Counted from the stretch's first letter, positions 48,259 through 58,339 are shown. The stretch: 64,000 nucleotides of DNA from Myxococcus xanthus (GCF_900106535.1 NZ_FNOH01000018.1:62001-126000); one strand, 5' to 3'. Program-made: numbers and translations. The notes: generated by a model not told the origin, from the letters alone.

Positions 48259-48975
48259 ATGGACCGAGTCACCGAAGCCACGAAGGATTGTTTCGACGCC
48301 GCCATCCAACTGCGCGGCTCCGAAGCCTCGGCGGTGCCCCCGCCCGAGACGCTGCACCACCGCCTTCGCGGCGTGGTGGACGAGACGCTGCGCCGCGCCG
48401 CCGTGCTGGGCTTCAGCCATCAGGATGCCCAGGACATGGCCTACGCGCTCGTGGCGCTCATCGACGAGGTCGTCCTGGGCCGCCCGGAGGAGTACCGACA
48501 GCTCTGGATGCCCCTCCAGCTCCACTACTTCAACGAGAACGTCGCTGGCGACGGCTTCTTCGCGCGCCTCAACACCGTGCGAAAGGACCCGCACCGGCAC
48601 GAGGTGCTGCAGGTCTACTATCTGTGCATGCTCTTCGGCTTCCAGGGCCGCTACCGCATCCGCGGCGGCGAGCTGGAGCTGATGACGCTCATCGACACGG
48701 TGCAGAAGGACCTGGAGCGCGCGCGGCCCTTCGACTTCGACGTGCTGTCGCCGCACGGGGACCGGCCCACCGAATCGCTGCTCTCCAAGCGCAAGAAGGC
48801 GTCAATGGTGAGCATCTCCGCCGGGGCGCTCGCGGTGGCCGTCCTGTTCTACGGCGTGCTGCAGTTCTTCCTCAACGACAAGGTCGGTGAGCTGAGAAGC
48901 CGCATCGAGGTCCACGCGGCCCGCAACACGGCGACGAGCGCCAGCCAGACGCAGGCAACGGGGGGGGCGCAGTGA
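48259..48975 (+). CDS. tssL: Type VI secretion inner-membrane protein TssL (DotU family)
   Basis: 238 residues. A cytoplasmic helical DotU domain (DMAYALVALIDEVVLGR, LQLHYFNEN, GDGFFARLN, QVYYLCMLFGFQGRYRI) is followed by one transmembrane helix near residue 190-210 and a short periplasmic tail. There is no fused OmpA-like peptidoglycan-binding domain. The stop codon overlaps the tssM start by one base. Confidence 0.96.
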   Translation: MDRVTEATKDCFDAAIQLRGSEASAVPPPETLHHRLRGVVDETLRRAAVLGFSHQDAQDMAYALVALIDEVVLGRPEEYRQLWMPLQLHYFNENVAGDGFFARLNTVRKDPHRHEVLQVYYLCMLFGFQGRYRIRGGELELMTLIDTVQKDLERARPFDFDVLSPHGDRPTESLLSKRKKASMVSISAGALAVAVLFYGVLQFFLNDKVGELRSRIEVHAARNTATSASQTQATGGAQ

Positions 48976-51900
48976 TGGCGTACCTGTTACCGCTGTTGGG
49001 CATCGGCGCGCCGATGTTCGCCCTGATGACCTACCTGGGCCTCACCATGCAGCAGGCGGCCATCGTCGCCGCGCTCGCGGGCCTGCTGGCCGCCGGCGTG
49101 GTGTGGCTGGTCAAGCGCATCCGCGCGCGCGCCGCCGCCAAGAAGCTGGAGGGCGCGCTGGCGGCCCAGGCGGATGAGCAGGCCACCACCGTGCGGCCGG
49201 ACCTGCAGCCTGAAATCAAGGCCATGCAGTCGGAGTTCACCAAGGCGGTGGAGGCGCTCAAGGCCTCCAAGCTGGCGCGCGGTGGCAAGGACGCGCTGGC
49301 GGTGCTGCCCTGGTACCTCATCGTCGGTCCACCGGGCGCCGGCAAGAGCACCGCGCTGCGCAACTCCGGGCTGAAGTTCCCGTATCTCTCCGCGCGCGGC
49401 GGCGTGCGCGGCGTGGGCGGCACGCGCAACTGTGACTGGTGGCTGACCAACGAGGCCGTGCTGCTGGACACAGCCGGCCGCTACACCAGCGCGGAAGAGG
49501 ACCGGCCGGAGTGGCTGGCCTTCCTGGACACGGTGGCGAAGCACCGCCCCAGCCGTCCCATCAACGGCCTCATCGTGGCCATCAGCGTCAGCGAGCTGCT
49601 GAACGCGGACCCGCAGGCCGTGGGGGAGATGGGGCAGACCATCCGCGAGCGCCTGGATGAAATCACGACCCGGCTGAAGATGCTGGTGCCGGTGTACGTG
49701 ATGATCACCAAGTGCGACCTGCTGCCCGGCTTCGTGGAGATGTTCTCCGACCTGTCGCGCGTGGAGCGCGGGCAGATCTGGGGCTTCACCGTGCCGCTGG
49801 AGCAGCAGCGCGAGGCGAGCACGGACCTGTTCCGCGAGCGCTTCGACCAGATGCTCTCCGTGCTGGAGCAGCGCTCGCTGCGCCGGCTGGGCCAGGAGCG
49901 CCGGCTGGAGACGCGCGAGAAGATCTACGGCTTCCCGCAGAAGTTCGACGCGCTCCGGAAGAACCTGGCGGAGTTCCTCCAGCCGCTCTTCCTGGAGAAC
50001 GTGTTCCAGGACACGCCCGTCTTCCGCGGCCTCTACTTCAACAGCGGCACGCAGGAGCTGCGCCCGGTGGACAAGGTGTCCCCGTCCGCGGCGGAGATCT
50101 TCGGCAGCACCAACGGCCGGGCGCAGACGGATGGCGCCACGGACGGCCGCAGCTACTTCCTCTGGGACGTCTTCACCAAGGTGATGTTCCAGGACCAGCA
50201 GGTGGCCGTGCGCAGCTCGCTGGAGGAAGCGAGGGTGCGCCGCCAGCGGATGATGTTGGCCAGCGCGGCCTCCGCCGCCACGGTGCTGCTGCTGTCGCTA
50301 CCCACGGTGTCCTTCTTCAAGAACCGCAACATGGCGGAGGCCGTCACCGAGGCCATCACCAGTGTGAATCTGGACCCGCGTGACGACATCCGCCGCGTCG
50401 AGGACCTGATTCCGCTGCGCAACCGGCTCCAGGAGCTGACGGAGTACGAGGAAGGCAGCGCCCCGGTGTTCATGCGCTTCGGCCTCTACCAGGGCCAGAA
50501 GCTGCTGCCGCAGGCGCGGCAGTTCTACAACGCGGCGCTGCGCAGGGTGCTGCTCGGCAAGCAGTTCGAGCTCATCCAGCAGCGCCTGGACACGTTCGGG
50601 AAGAACCCGGACCTGCTGACGGTGCGCAGCGACGAGGACTACAGCAAGCACTTCGACGCGTACCGCCAGTACTTCGACGACTTGAAGATGTACCTGCTGG
50701 TGACCACGCCCCGCGACCCGCGCGAGCCGGAGCTGGACGAACTGCAGCGCAAGTGGCTCCAGGACGAAATCGTCAAGCACTGGAAGCGCGTGCGGGGCGA
50801 CGCGGTGGACGAGCGGGCCGTGGCGAACCACGCGGAGACGTTCCTGCTGATGCTCGCCAACGAGCAGATGCTCCCCGAGGAGCGGAAGCCGGCGCGCGAG
50901 CAGCGCATCGCCTTCGGCCGCGTCACCGGCGTGGTGCAGTCGGCGCGCCGCTCGCTCAACAACGTGCCCCTGGTGCGGTTGGAGCTGGCGCAGTTGGTGG
51001 CCAACATGAGCGGCGCGTACCCGGACGTGACGCTGGAGCAGCTCGTGGGCTCGGTGCCGCAGATGAGCGCCACCTCGCGCGTGCGGGGCGCCTTCACGCG
51101 CAAGGCCTACGACGACGTCATCCGCGAGCGGCTGGACCTGGCCTTCCAGGACCAGCAGTCGTGGGTGCTGGACCGCGATGAGAAGGTGGACACGGTGAGC
51201 TCGCGGCGCGAGCTGCGCACCCGCTACTTCGAGGCCTACACCCAGGAGTGGAAGGACTTCCTCGGCGCCATCCGTGTGCAGGCACCGGAGAACCTGACGC
51301 AGATGGAGAGCCTGCTGACGAACCTGACGCGTGGCAAGCCCAAGCCCTACGGGCGGCTGTTCCGCGCGCTCACGTACAACGTGGTGCTCGACAAGCGCGA
51401 CGCCAAGGCGGCGGAGGCCGACACGGGCTTCCTGGCCAAGGCGGGGAAGCTGTTCGGCTCGGAGCCCGGGAAGGACGTGCCGCAGAAGCGCGAGCTGCTG
51501 AACGCCAACTCACCTTCCGGCGCCCAGGAAGTCACGGCCCGTGACCTGGAGCGCGAGTTCGCCTCGCTCATCCGCTTCGCCACGGAGACCTCCAAGACGG
51601 AGGACGGTGAGGAGTCCCTGACGGCGCTGGATTCGTATGAAGACCAGCTGGCCACCGTCCAGACGACGCTGCTGGCGGTGAAGGACAAGCCGGCCGAGTC
51701 CGGCCTGCTGTTGGACAAGATTGAGTCCACCCGCAACAACGTGGAGATGATGGTCCGCAAGCAGACGGACAACGTCGCCATCTTCGAGCGGCTGCTGCTG
51801 CCGCCGTTCCAGGAGATGCGCTCGGTGGTGTTCGTGGGCGTGGCCTGCAACAAGAGCAAGCTGTGGCAGGACCAGGTGGTGATGGCGTGGAGCAGCGCCT

Positions 51901-52667
51901 TCAAGGGCAAGTACCCGTTTGACCGCGCGTCGCAGGCAGACGCGCCGCTGCCCGAGGTCGCGGAGTTCCTGCGCCCCGAAGGCGGCCTGGTGCGCAAGTT
52001 CGTCAAGGAGCAGCTCCTGGAGGACGTGGTGGCCACCGGACGCCGGTGGGAGTTCACCTCGTCAGGCGGGGTCATGTACCGGCCTGACCTGCTCGGCTTC
52101 CTGGAGAAGACGGGCGCGCTCTCCACCACGCTCTTCCCCGGCGGCGACACGGTGGACCCGCTGGTCCGCTTCCAGGTGCGCCTGCGCCCGGGCGTCTCCG
52201 CGGACGGCATGGCTTCGCAGATTTCATCCATCACCCTGACGCTCGACGGGACGGACGAGACGTACCGCAACGGCCCGGACACGGTGTGGAAGCCGATGAT
52301 CTGGCCCGGTCAGGCAGGCAAGCTCGGCGCCCGCATCACCGTGCAGAGCGCGGATGGCTCCACGGAGACGACGCTGGAGGCCGAGGGTGACTGGGGCCTG
52401 TTCCGCCTGCTGGAGCGCGTCAAGCGCATCGAGCCCAGCGCGGACGGCCGCTACTTCACCGCGACGTGGGAAATCGAGGAGATGAACGGCGCGCTGGTCT
52501 CCATCGACTTCCGTCCGGAGCGCACCGCCAACCCGTTCTTCGGGATGTCGGGCAACACGTCCAAGCTGCTGGCCATCTTCCGGGACCCGGGGTTGCAGCC
52601 GCCGACGACCATCGCTCGCAAAGGCGAGTGCGCGCCGCAGGCCATCGCGGCGGATAGGGTTCATTGA
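48975..52667 (+). CDS. tssM: Type VI secretion membrane protein TssM (IcmF)
   Basis: Main strut of the membrane complex, 1230 residues. Two N-terminal transmembrane helices, a cytoplasmic domain with Walker A GPPGAGKSTAL and IcmF features (GGTRNCDWWLTNEAVLLDTAGRY), a third helix near residue 430, and a long periplasmic domain that should bind TssJ. The ATG at 48975 is used; a GTG three bases earlier is also in frame. It is followed by tagF after one base. Confidence 0.97.
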   Translation: MAYLLPLLGIGAPMFALMTYLGLTMQQAAIVAALAGLLAAGVVWLVKRIRARAAAKKLEGALAAQADEQATTVRPDLQPEIKAMQSEFTKAVEALKASKLARGGKDALAVLPWYLIVGPPGAGKSTALRNSGLKFPYLSARGGVRGVGGTRNCDWWLTNEAVLLDTAGRYTSAEEDRPEWLAFLDTVAKHRPSRPINGLIVAISVSELLNADPQAVGEMGQTIRERLDEITTRLKMLVPVYVMITKCDLLPGFVEMFSDLSRVERGQIWGFTVPLEQQREASTDLFRERFDQMLSVLEQRSLRRLGQERRLETREKIYGFPQKFDALRKNLAEFLQPLFLENVFQDTPVFRGLYFNSGTQELRPVDKVSPSAAEIFGSTNGRAQTDGATDGRSYFLWDVFTKVMFQDQQVAVRSSLEEARVRRQRMMLASAASAATVLLLSLPTVSFFKNRNMAEAVTEAITSVNLDPRDDIRRVEDLIPLRNRLQELTEYEEGSAPVFMRFGLYQGQKLLPQARQFYNAALRRVLLGKQFELIQQRLDTFGKNPDLLTVRSDEDYSKHFDAYRQYFDDLKMYLLVTTPRDPREPELDELQRKWLQDEIVKHWKRVRGDAVDERAVANHAETFLLMLANEQMLPEERKPAREQRIAFGRVTGVVQSARRSLNNVPLVRLELAQLVANMSGAYPDVTLEQLVGSVPQMSATSRVRGAFTRKAYDDVIRERLDLAFQDQQSWVLDRDEKVDTVSSRRELRTRYFEAYTQEWKDFLGAIRVQAPENLTQMESLLTNLTRGKPKPYGRLFRALTYNVVLDKRDAKAAEADTGFLAKAGKLFGSEPGKDVPQKRELLNANSPSGAQEVTARDLEREFASLIRFATETSKTEDGEESLTALDSYEDQLATVQTTLLAVKDKPAESGLLLDKIESTRNNVEMMVRKQTDNVAIFERLLLPPFQEMRSVVFVGVACNKSKLWQDQVVMAWSSAFKGKYPFDRASQADAPLPEVAEFLRPEGGLVRKFVKEQLLEDVVATGRRWEFTSSGGVMYRPDLLGFLEKTGALSTTLFPGGDTVDPLVRFQVRLRPGVSADGMASQISSITLTLDGTDETYRNGPDTVWKPMIWPGQAGKLGARITVQSADGSTETTLEAEGDWGLFRLLERVKRIEPSADGRYFTATWEIEEMNGALVSIDFRPERTANPFFGMSGNTSKLLAIFRDPGLQPPTTIARKGECAPQAIAADRVH

Positions 52668-52668
52668 C

Positions 52669-53601
52669 ATGGCAGTGCAGTCTCCGCGCATCGGCCTGCT
52701 GGGCAAGACGCCCCGACAGGCCGAATTCATCCGCCACAACGCGGCCACCCCGCTGGCCCTCCAGCTCTACGGCTGGATGGAAGCGGGCGTGGAGCGTTCG
52801 CGAAGAGCCCGGGTGGACCTGCCCGCCGAGCCCGTCTGTTTCGTCTTCACCGCGCCCGGCCAGAAGCAAGCACTGGTGGGGCTGATGGCGCCCAGCCAGG
52901 ACAGCGTGGGCCGGGCGTTCCCCCTGGCCGTCTTCACCGAGGTGTCCTCCGCGGAGACGGCCTCGCGGCTCGCGTTGACGCCCGAGGCGTACCAGCCCTT
53001 CCTGCGCGCCGCCGGTGCGCTGGCGCAGTCCGCCGCGGAGCTGGAGGTGCCACAGCTGCTGGAGCGCGTGGCGGCGCTGCCCCTGCCGGGGCCGGGGGAC
53101 TACAGCCTCGCGAAGCGGCTGCTCAACGCCGTGCTGGCGGACCACCACACCGTGGACCTGCTGGGCCCGGTGGTGGAGGGCACGCCGGAAGGTGGGCGTT
53201 ACTACGCGCTGCACACCTTCCTCACCGCGTGCGCGGGCGAGCGCGGCAAGGAGCAGTCACCGGCTGGCGTCACCCTGGACTGTCCGCTGACCACGCGCGT
53301 GGGACCCGTGGCCTGGCTGGAGCTGTCCTCGCGGCTGCTCAAGTGGACGCACCAGCCGCCGGCCTTCTTCTGGTCCGAGGGCGAGAAGCCCCGGCTGCTC
53401 ATCAGCCTGGGAGCGGCCTCCCCGGCCCTCTTCCTCGCGCTGGCCCAGCCCAGCCGTCCGGGCGCCCAGGTGTGGCCGCTGCGCACCGAGCGCCCCGCCG
53501 CCATCGACAACGCGCGCAAGGGCCTCACGGCCTCGGCGCGACAGGTCATCGACGCGCCGTCCACCACCCTGGAACAGCTGTTGCAGACGCTTTCGCGCTG
53601 A
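52669..53601 (+). CDS. tagF: Type VI secretion-associated protein TagF
   Basis: 310 residues. It starts with IGLLGKTPRQAEFIRHN, the GK-P...F-R motif of the TagF/ImpM family; GRAFPLAVF and GLTASARQ further on also fit. TagF proteins act as post-translational brakes on secretion, usually through the Fha/TssM interaction and in company with a PpkA/PppA kinase-phosphatase pair. No kinase, phosphatase or FHA gene is found in this window. It is directly between tssM and tssA. Confidence 0.88.
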   Translation: MAVQSPRIGLLGKTPRQAEFIRHNAATPLALQLYGWMEAGVERSRRARVDLPAEPVCFVFTAPGQKQALVGLMAPSQDSVGRAFPLAVFTEVSSAETASRLALTPEAYQPFLRAAGALAQSAAELEVPQLLERVAALPLPGPGDYSLAKRLLNAVLADHHTVDLLGPVVEGTPEGGRYYALHTFLTACAGERGKEQSPAGVTLDCPLTTRVGPVAWLELSSRLLKWTHQPPAFFWSEGEKPRLLISLGAASPALFLALAQPSRPGAQVWPLRTERPAAIDNARKGLTASARQVIDAPSTTLEQLLQTLSR

Positions 53602-53616
53602 AGCCCCACCACGCCT

Positions 53617-55641
53617 ATGCCTCCCTCCCTGGAACAGCTTCGTGAACGTGCCCTCCCCTGGGCCGAGCCCGTGCCGGGGGCGTCCCCGGCCGGCGTGCAG
53701 GCGAAGCACGAGCCCGCATACGAGGCCGTCGCGCTGGAAGTCGCGAAGTTGGAGTCTCCGGCCAGCAACGCCGTGCGCTGGGATGACGTCGTCGAGGGCG
53801 CCAGCGAGCTGCTGAAGCACACCACCAAGGACCTCTGGCTCGCCTCGTACATGGCCTATGGCCTGTATGCCACGCGAGGCCTGGACGGCGCGGCCACCGG
53901 CACGGCCGTGCTCGCCGAGGTGACGGAGCGCTACTGGCAGGACCTCTTCCCGGAGGCGAAGCGGCTGCGCGGCCGAGCCAACGCCGTGGCCTGGTTCGTG
54001 GACCGGCTGGGCCGCATCCTGCCCACCGTAGACCAGGCCTCCGTGAGCGCGGAGCCCCTGGATGCGCTGGCGGTCGCGGTGAAGCGCCTGGCCCAGCTCT
54101 CACGCGAGCGGTTCTCCGACATGGCCCCCGCGTTCGGGCCGCTCCAGGATGCCATCGCCCGGCTCCGCGCCGGACTCCCCGAGCCCGAACCCGAGAGCGT
54201 ACCGGATGGACGCACCGCGTCCTCGGAGGACGCAGACGCCTCGCAGCCGCCGGTGGATGGGACTGCGTCGTCCCAGGACGAGGACACCCCGTCCGGCGAG
54301 GATGGAGAGACCGTTGTGCGCGCGGCGGACTCCGCGAATGGCACGCGGCCAGGAGCGCCTTCGGACAGCGCTGAAACGCCCACGAACGGCAATGGCAACC
54401 GCTCCGCTCGGGAGGCGGGCAATGCCAGCGCCAACGGCAAACCTGCTCAAGCCAACGGTGCTGGAAACAGCGCCGCCCCGGGTAAAGGCAACACCGCCCC
54501 GGGCAATCCCACGGCGAAGAACGCCCCCGCCCCGGCCAAAATCAGCACCGCTCAGGGCACCGCCAAAGCCAGCGCAGCCAGCCAGGGCGGCGCCTCCGCC
54601 AACGGCACACCCGCACCACCGCGCGCCGCCATCGAAGTCCCGCCCCTCCCCGAGCTTCCCGCCGCCCCGGATCTGTCCAGCGTGGAGGCGATCACCGACT
54701 TCCTGCGCACCGTGGGCGGCGCGCTGCTGGGAGCCGCGGGCGCGCTGCGCCGGGCCAGCCCCGAGGATCCGCTCTCCTACCGCCTCAACCGCATGGGCCT
54801 GTGGTTGCACCTGACCCAGCCGCCCGCCACGGATGGCAATGGCCGCACCCAGATTCACCCACTGCCGGACCTGCTGGGAACCAAGCTGGAGACCCTGGAG
54901 CAGAACCAGCGCTGGGGCGAGCTGCTGGACGAGTCCGAGTCGGCCCTGGCCCGCCACCGCTTCACGCTGACGCTCCACCGGTACAGCGCCACCGCCCTGG
55001 AGGGGCTGGGTGCCGCGTACGCCGGGGCTCGCACCGCGCTGGTACAGGAATTGGCCATCCAGCTCCGCCGCATGACCGGCGTGGAGACGCTCATCTCCAC
55101 CTTGGGAAGCCCGCTCACGGACGACGCCACCCAGGACTGGCTGCGCGACCACGTCCTCCGCGCGAGCGCGCCCCCACCCGCCCCTTCCGCCGCCGTGGCG
55201 TCGGTGTCCACGACCCTGGCGCTGGGGCCCCTGTCGCTGGGCCCGTCTGTCCATGCCGACAGCGCGGCGCTGGAAGCCGAAGCCCGCACGTTGCTGGAGG
55301 AAGGCCGTGTCCACGAAGCTGTCACCCGGTTGCAGGCCGCCGTCGCCGCCGCCAGCACCGGCCGCGCCCGCTTCATCTCCCGGCTGGAGCTGGCGCGGTT
55401 GTGTGCCAATGCGGGCCAGTTGCCGCTCGCGCGCGCCGTCTATGACGCGCTGGACGAAGAGGTCTCCGCCCACGCGCTCGACACCTGGGAGCCAGCGCTC
55501 GCCGCCGCGTGTCTGGAGGGGTGGCTGCAAACCCGCACCGAAGCCGAAAAGGAGTCTGGACCGGTGGCAGTGAAATTTCGAAACCGGTATCGTCGTCTAG
55601 CGTTGCTGGACTCTTCCGCCACGCTGCGCGTCGGCGCTTGA
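53617..55641 (+). CDS. tssA: Type VI secretion protein TssA with a low-complexity central linker
   Basis: 674 residues. The ImpA N-terminal domain (about 10-150: EYEAV-like AYEAVALEVAKLE, WDDVVEGASELLKHTTKDLWLASY split here) primes or caps sheath assembly. A linker rich in Ala, Asn, Gly and Pro occupies about 185-345. A VasJ-type C-terminal domain follows from about 355. The linker is much longer than in most TssA proteins. Confidence 0.93.
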   Translation: MPPSLEQLRERALPWAEPVPGASPAGVQAKHEPAYEAVALEVAKLESPASNAVRWDDVVEGASELLKHTTKDLWLASYMAYGLYATRGLDGAATGTAVLAEVTERYWQDLFPEAKRLRGRANAVAWFVDRLGRILPTVDQASVSAEPLDALAVAVKRLAQLSRERFSDMAPAFGPLQDAIARLRAGLPEPEPESVPDGRTASSEDADASQPPVDGTASSQDEDTPSGEDGETVVRAADSANGTRPGAPSDSAETPTNGNGNRSAREAGNASANGKPAQANGAGNSAAPGKGNTAPGNPTAKNAPAPAKISTAQGTAKASAASQGGASANGTPAPPRAAIEVPPLPELPAAPDLSSVEAITDFLRTVGGALLGAAGALRRASPEDPLSYRLNRMGLWLHLTQPPATDGNGRTQIHPLPDLLGTKLETLEQNQRWGELLDESESALARHRFTLTLHRYSATALEGLGAAYAGARTALVQELAIQLRRMTGVETLISTLGSPLTDDATQDWLRDHVLRASAPPPAPSAAVASVSTTLALGPLSLGPSVHADSAALEAEARTLLEEGRVHEAVTRLQAAVAAASTGRARFISRLELARLCANAGQLPLARAVYDALDEEVSAHALDTWEPALAAACLEGWLQTRTEAEKESGPVAVKFRNRYRRLALLDSSATLRVGA

Positions 55642-55723
55642 AAGACACCCGTCGTACCGCGGCGAAGCTCTCCCTCATGCGACGCCCGCGTCTTCTACGC
55701 AGTTCTCAAGGAGAAAGCCGCAG

Positions 55724-56218
55724 ATGAGCAAAGAGAGTTCCGTCGCCCCTACCGAGCGCGTCAACATCGTCTACAAGCCCGCCACCGGCAACGCGCAGGA
55801 GCAGGTGGAGCTGCCGCTGAAGGTGCTGATGCTGGGGGACTTCACGGGTCAGGAAGACGCCCGTCCGCTGGAGCAGCGCGCGCCCATCAACGTGGACAAG
55901 GCCAACTTCAACGAAGTCATGGCCCAGCAGAACCTCAAGGTCACCCTGACCGCCGCCGACAAGCTTTCGGCGGACCCGAACGCCACGATGAACGTGTCGC
56001 TCCAGTTCAAGAACCTGAATGACTTTTCGCCCGAGAGCGTCGTCAATCAGGTGCCGGAGCTGAAGAAGCTGCTCGAGCTGCGCAGCGCGCTCAACGCCCT
56101 CAAGGGCCCCCTGGGCAACCTGCCGGCGTTCCGCAAGAAGCTCCAGGCTCTGCTCGCCGACGAGGACGGACGCAAGGCGCTCATCAAGGAACTGGGTCTG
56201 ACCGAAGAGACCAAGTAG
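55724..56218 (+). CDS. tssB: Type VI contractile sheath small subunit TssB (VipA)
   Basis: 164 residues, family length. VNIVYKPATGNAQEQVELPLKVLMLGDFTG (abbreviated landmarks: VNIVYKPATG and LPLKVLMLGDF), and LQFKNLNDFSPESV are diagnostic. It forms the contractile sheath with TssC, whose gene starts 25 bases downstream. AAGGAG lies 9 bases before the ATG. Confidence 0.98.
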   Translation: MSKESSVAPTERVNIVYKPATGNAQEQVELPLKVLMLGDFTGQEDARPLEQRAPINVDKANFNEVMAQQNLKVTLTAADKLSADPNATMNVSLQFKNLNDFSPESVVNQVPELKKLLELRSALNALKGPLGNLPAFRKKLQALLADEDGRKALIKELGLTEETK

Positions 56219-56243
56219 CCCTTTCCGGGGGAACCGAATCACC

Positions 56244-57728
56244 ATGGCCAACGAGACCCAGACCCAGAAGTCCACGGGCGTCGCCAATGACGCCTCGCTG
56301 TCCCTGCTCGACGAAATCCTGTCCGAGGCCAAGCTGAAGCCGAAGGACGAGGGTTACGACGTCGCCAAGCGCGGCGTGCAGGCCTTCATCACCGAGATGC
56401 TGGCGCCCAACCGCTCCGAGGAGCGCGTGGACAAGGCGCTCGTCGACGCGATGATTGCCGAAATCGACAAGCGCCTGTCCTCCCAGGTCAACGAAATCCT
56501 CCACGCGAAGGAGTTCCAGAAGCTGGAGTCCTCGTGGCGCTCGCTGAAGTTCATGGTGGACCGCACCGACTTCCGCGAGAACACCCGCGTGGAGATGCTG
56601 AACGCCTCCAAGGAAGACCTGCAGAAGGACTTCGAGGACGCGCCCGAGGTCACCAAGAGCGGCCTGTACAAGCTCGTGTACTCCAACGAGTACGGCGTCT
56701 TCGGTGGCAAGCCCTACGGCATCATCTCCGCCAACTACGACTTCAACGTGGGCCCGCAGGACATGGAGCTGCTCCGCAAGTGCGCCTCCGTGGCCGCCAT
56801 GGCGCACGCGCCCTTCATCGGCAATGCCGCGCCGGAAGTGTTCGGCGAGGAGAGCTTCCTCAAGCTGCCCGACCTGAAGGACCTCAAGTCGCTCTTCGAG
56901 GGTCCGCAGTACGCCCGGTGGCACTCGTTCCGTGAGAGCGAGGACGCGCGCTACGTGGGCCTGGCGCTGCCGCGCTTCCTGCTGCGCCTGCCCTACGGTG
57001 AGAAGACGGTGCCGGTGAAGGCCTTCAACTTCACCGAAGACGTCGTGGGCCACCACGAGCGCTACCTGTGGGGTCACGCCTCCGTGGCGCTCACCAGCCG
57101 CGTGGCGGACTCGTTCGCCAAGTTCCGCTGGAGCCCGAACATCATCGGTCCCCAGTCCGGCGGCGCGGTGGAGAACCTGCCGCTGCACCAGTACGAGGCC
57201 ATGGGGGAGATCCAGACCAAGATTCCCACCGAGGTCATGCTCACCGAGCGGCGCGAGTTCGAGCTCTCCGAGGAGGGCTTCATCGGCCTGGTGTTCCGCA
57301 AGGACTCCGACAACGCGGCCTTCTTCAGCGCCAACTCCACGCAGAAGCCCCGGTTCTTCGGCAACACCCCGGAGGGCAAGGCGGCGGAGACCAACTATCG
57401 CCTGGGCACGCAGCTCCCTTACATGTTCATCATGACCCGCCTGGCGCACTACATCAAAGTGCTCCAGCGCGAGCAGATTGGTAGCTGGAAGGAGAAGTCG
57501 GACCTGGAGCGCGAGCTCAATCACTGGCTCAGCCAGTACATCTCCGACATGGACGACCCTGCTCCCGCCGTGCGCTCGCGCCGCCCCCTGCGCGCCGCGC
57601 GCGTGGTGGTGGAGGACGTGGAGGGTCAGCCGGGCTGGTACCGCTGCAGCCTGCAGGTGCGCCCCCACTTCAAGTACATGGGTGCATCGTTCACCTTGTC
57701 CCTCGTGGGCAAGCTGGACAAGGAGTAG
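56244..57728 (+). CDS. tssC: Type VI contractile sheath large subunit TssC (VipB)
   Basis: 494 residues, full length. Typical VipB segments include ILHAKEFQKLESSWRSLKF, LVYSNEYGVFGGKPYG, RWHSFRESEDARYVGLALPR and YMFIMTRLAHYIKVLQREQIG. It forms the sheath with TssB and is the substrate taken apart by ClpV after firing. The next gene, hcp, follows after a 119-base gap with a hairpin. Confidence 0.98.
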   Translation: MANETQTQKSTGVANDASLSLLDEILSEAKLKPKDEGYDVAKRGVQAFITEMLAPNRSEERVDKALVDAMIAEIDKRLSSQVNEILHAKEFQKLESSWRSLKFMVDRTDFRENTRVEMLNASKEDLQKDFEDAPEVTKSGLYKLVYSNEYGVFGGKPYGIISANYDFNVGPQDMELLRKCASVAAMAHAPFIGNAAPEVFGEESFLKLPDLKDLKSLFEGPQYARWHSFRESEDARYVGLALPRFLLRLPYGEKTVPVKAFNFTEDVVGHHERYLWGHASVALTSRVADSFAKFRWSPNIIGPQSGGAVENLPLHQYEAMGEIQTKIPTEVMLTERREFELSEEGFIGLVFRKDSDNAAFFSANSTQKPRFFGNTPEGKAAETNYRLGTQLPYMFIMTRLAHYIKVLQREQIGSWKEKSDLERELNHWLSQYISDMDDPAPAVRSRRPLRAARVVVEDVEGQPGWYRCSLQVRPHFKYMGASFTLSLVGKLDKE

Positions 57729-57781
57729 AGCCCGTTTCACCCAGCGTCGGTCATTTCAGCTAGTTTAGGGGCTCCAACAAG

Positions 57782-57804
57782 CCCAGGCTCAGGGTGAGCC
57801 TGGG
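57782..57804 (+). promoter_or_regulatory. Hairpin in the tssC-hcp gap
   Basis: CCCAGGCTC (57782-57790) and GAGCCTGGG (57796-57804) form a perfect 9-bp stem with a 5-base loop. No U-run follows. It lies 43 bases before the hcp ATG and could stabilise a processed hcp mRNA or partly stop transcription from tssC. Confidence 0.6.
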
Positions 57805-57847
57805 TCCACCAGCGCGCGGACGCGCGCAAAGCGACGAGGTTGAAGTC

Positions 57848-58339
57848 ATGGCTGAATCAGTACACCTGTACCTGAAGGCGAACGGCAGCGACATCAAGGG
57901 CGACAGCACGCAGACCAGCCTGGGCCGCGCGGACTCCATCGAGTGCGTCGCGTACAGCCAGAAGGTCTTCACCGCTCGCGAGGCCGGTTCGGGTCTGGCG
58001 ACGGGCCGCCGCCAGTACGAGGGCATCGAAATCACCAAGCGCATCGACAAGTCGTCGCCGCTGCTGATGAAGGCCCTCTGCGAGAACCAGGTCATCGACG
58101 CGACCTTCAAGTTCTTCCGTCCGAACCCGACGGGCGACGGCACCACCGAGCAGTTCTACACGGTGTCCATCAAGAAGGCCCGCATCAACGCCATCCAACA
58201 GACGGTGCCGAACTCCTTCGTGCCGGCGAGCACCAACCTGCCCCCGATGGAGACCCTCCAGCTGGTGTTCCACACCATCAACTGGACCATCACCCAGGGC
58301 GGCGTTACGCACGAGGACACCTGGGACACCCAGCGTTGA
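57848..58339 (+). CDS. hcp: Type VI secretion tube protein Hcp (TssD)
   Basis: Hexameric ring protein that stacks into the inner tube; 163 residues from the ATG at 57848. Family patterns include SVHLYLKANGSDIKGD, RRQYEGIEITKRIDKSSPLL, VTFKFFRP-like sequence (ATFKFFRPNPTGDG) and the C-terminal WTITQGGVTHEDTW. The open frame reaches 57794, but those residues are not conserved. The gap before it suggests expression separate from the rest. Confidence 0.97.
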   Translation: MAESVHLYLKANGSDIKGDSTQTSLGRADSIECVAYSQKVFTAREAGSGLATGRRQYEGIEITKRIDKSSPLLMKALCENQVIDATFKFFRPNPTGDGTTEQFYTVSIKKARINAIQQTVPNSFVPASTNLPPMETLQLVFHTINWTITQGGVTHEDTWDTQR

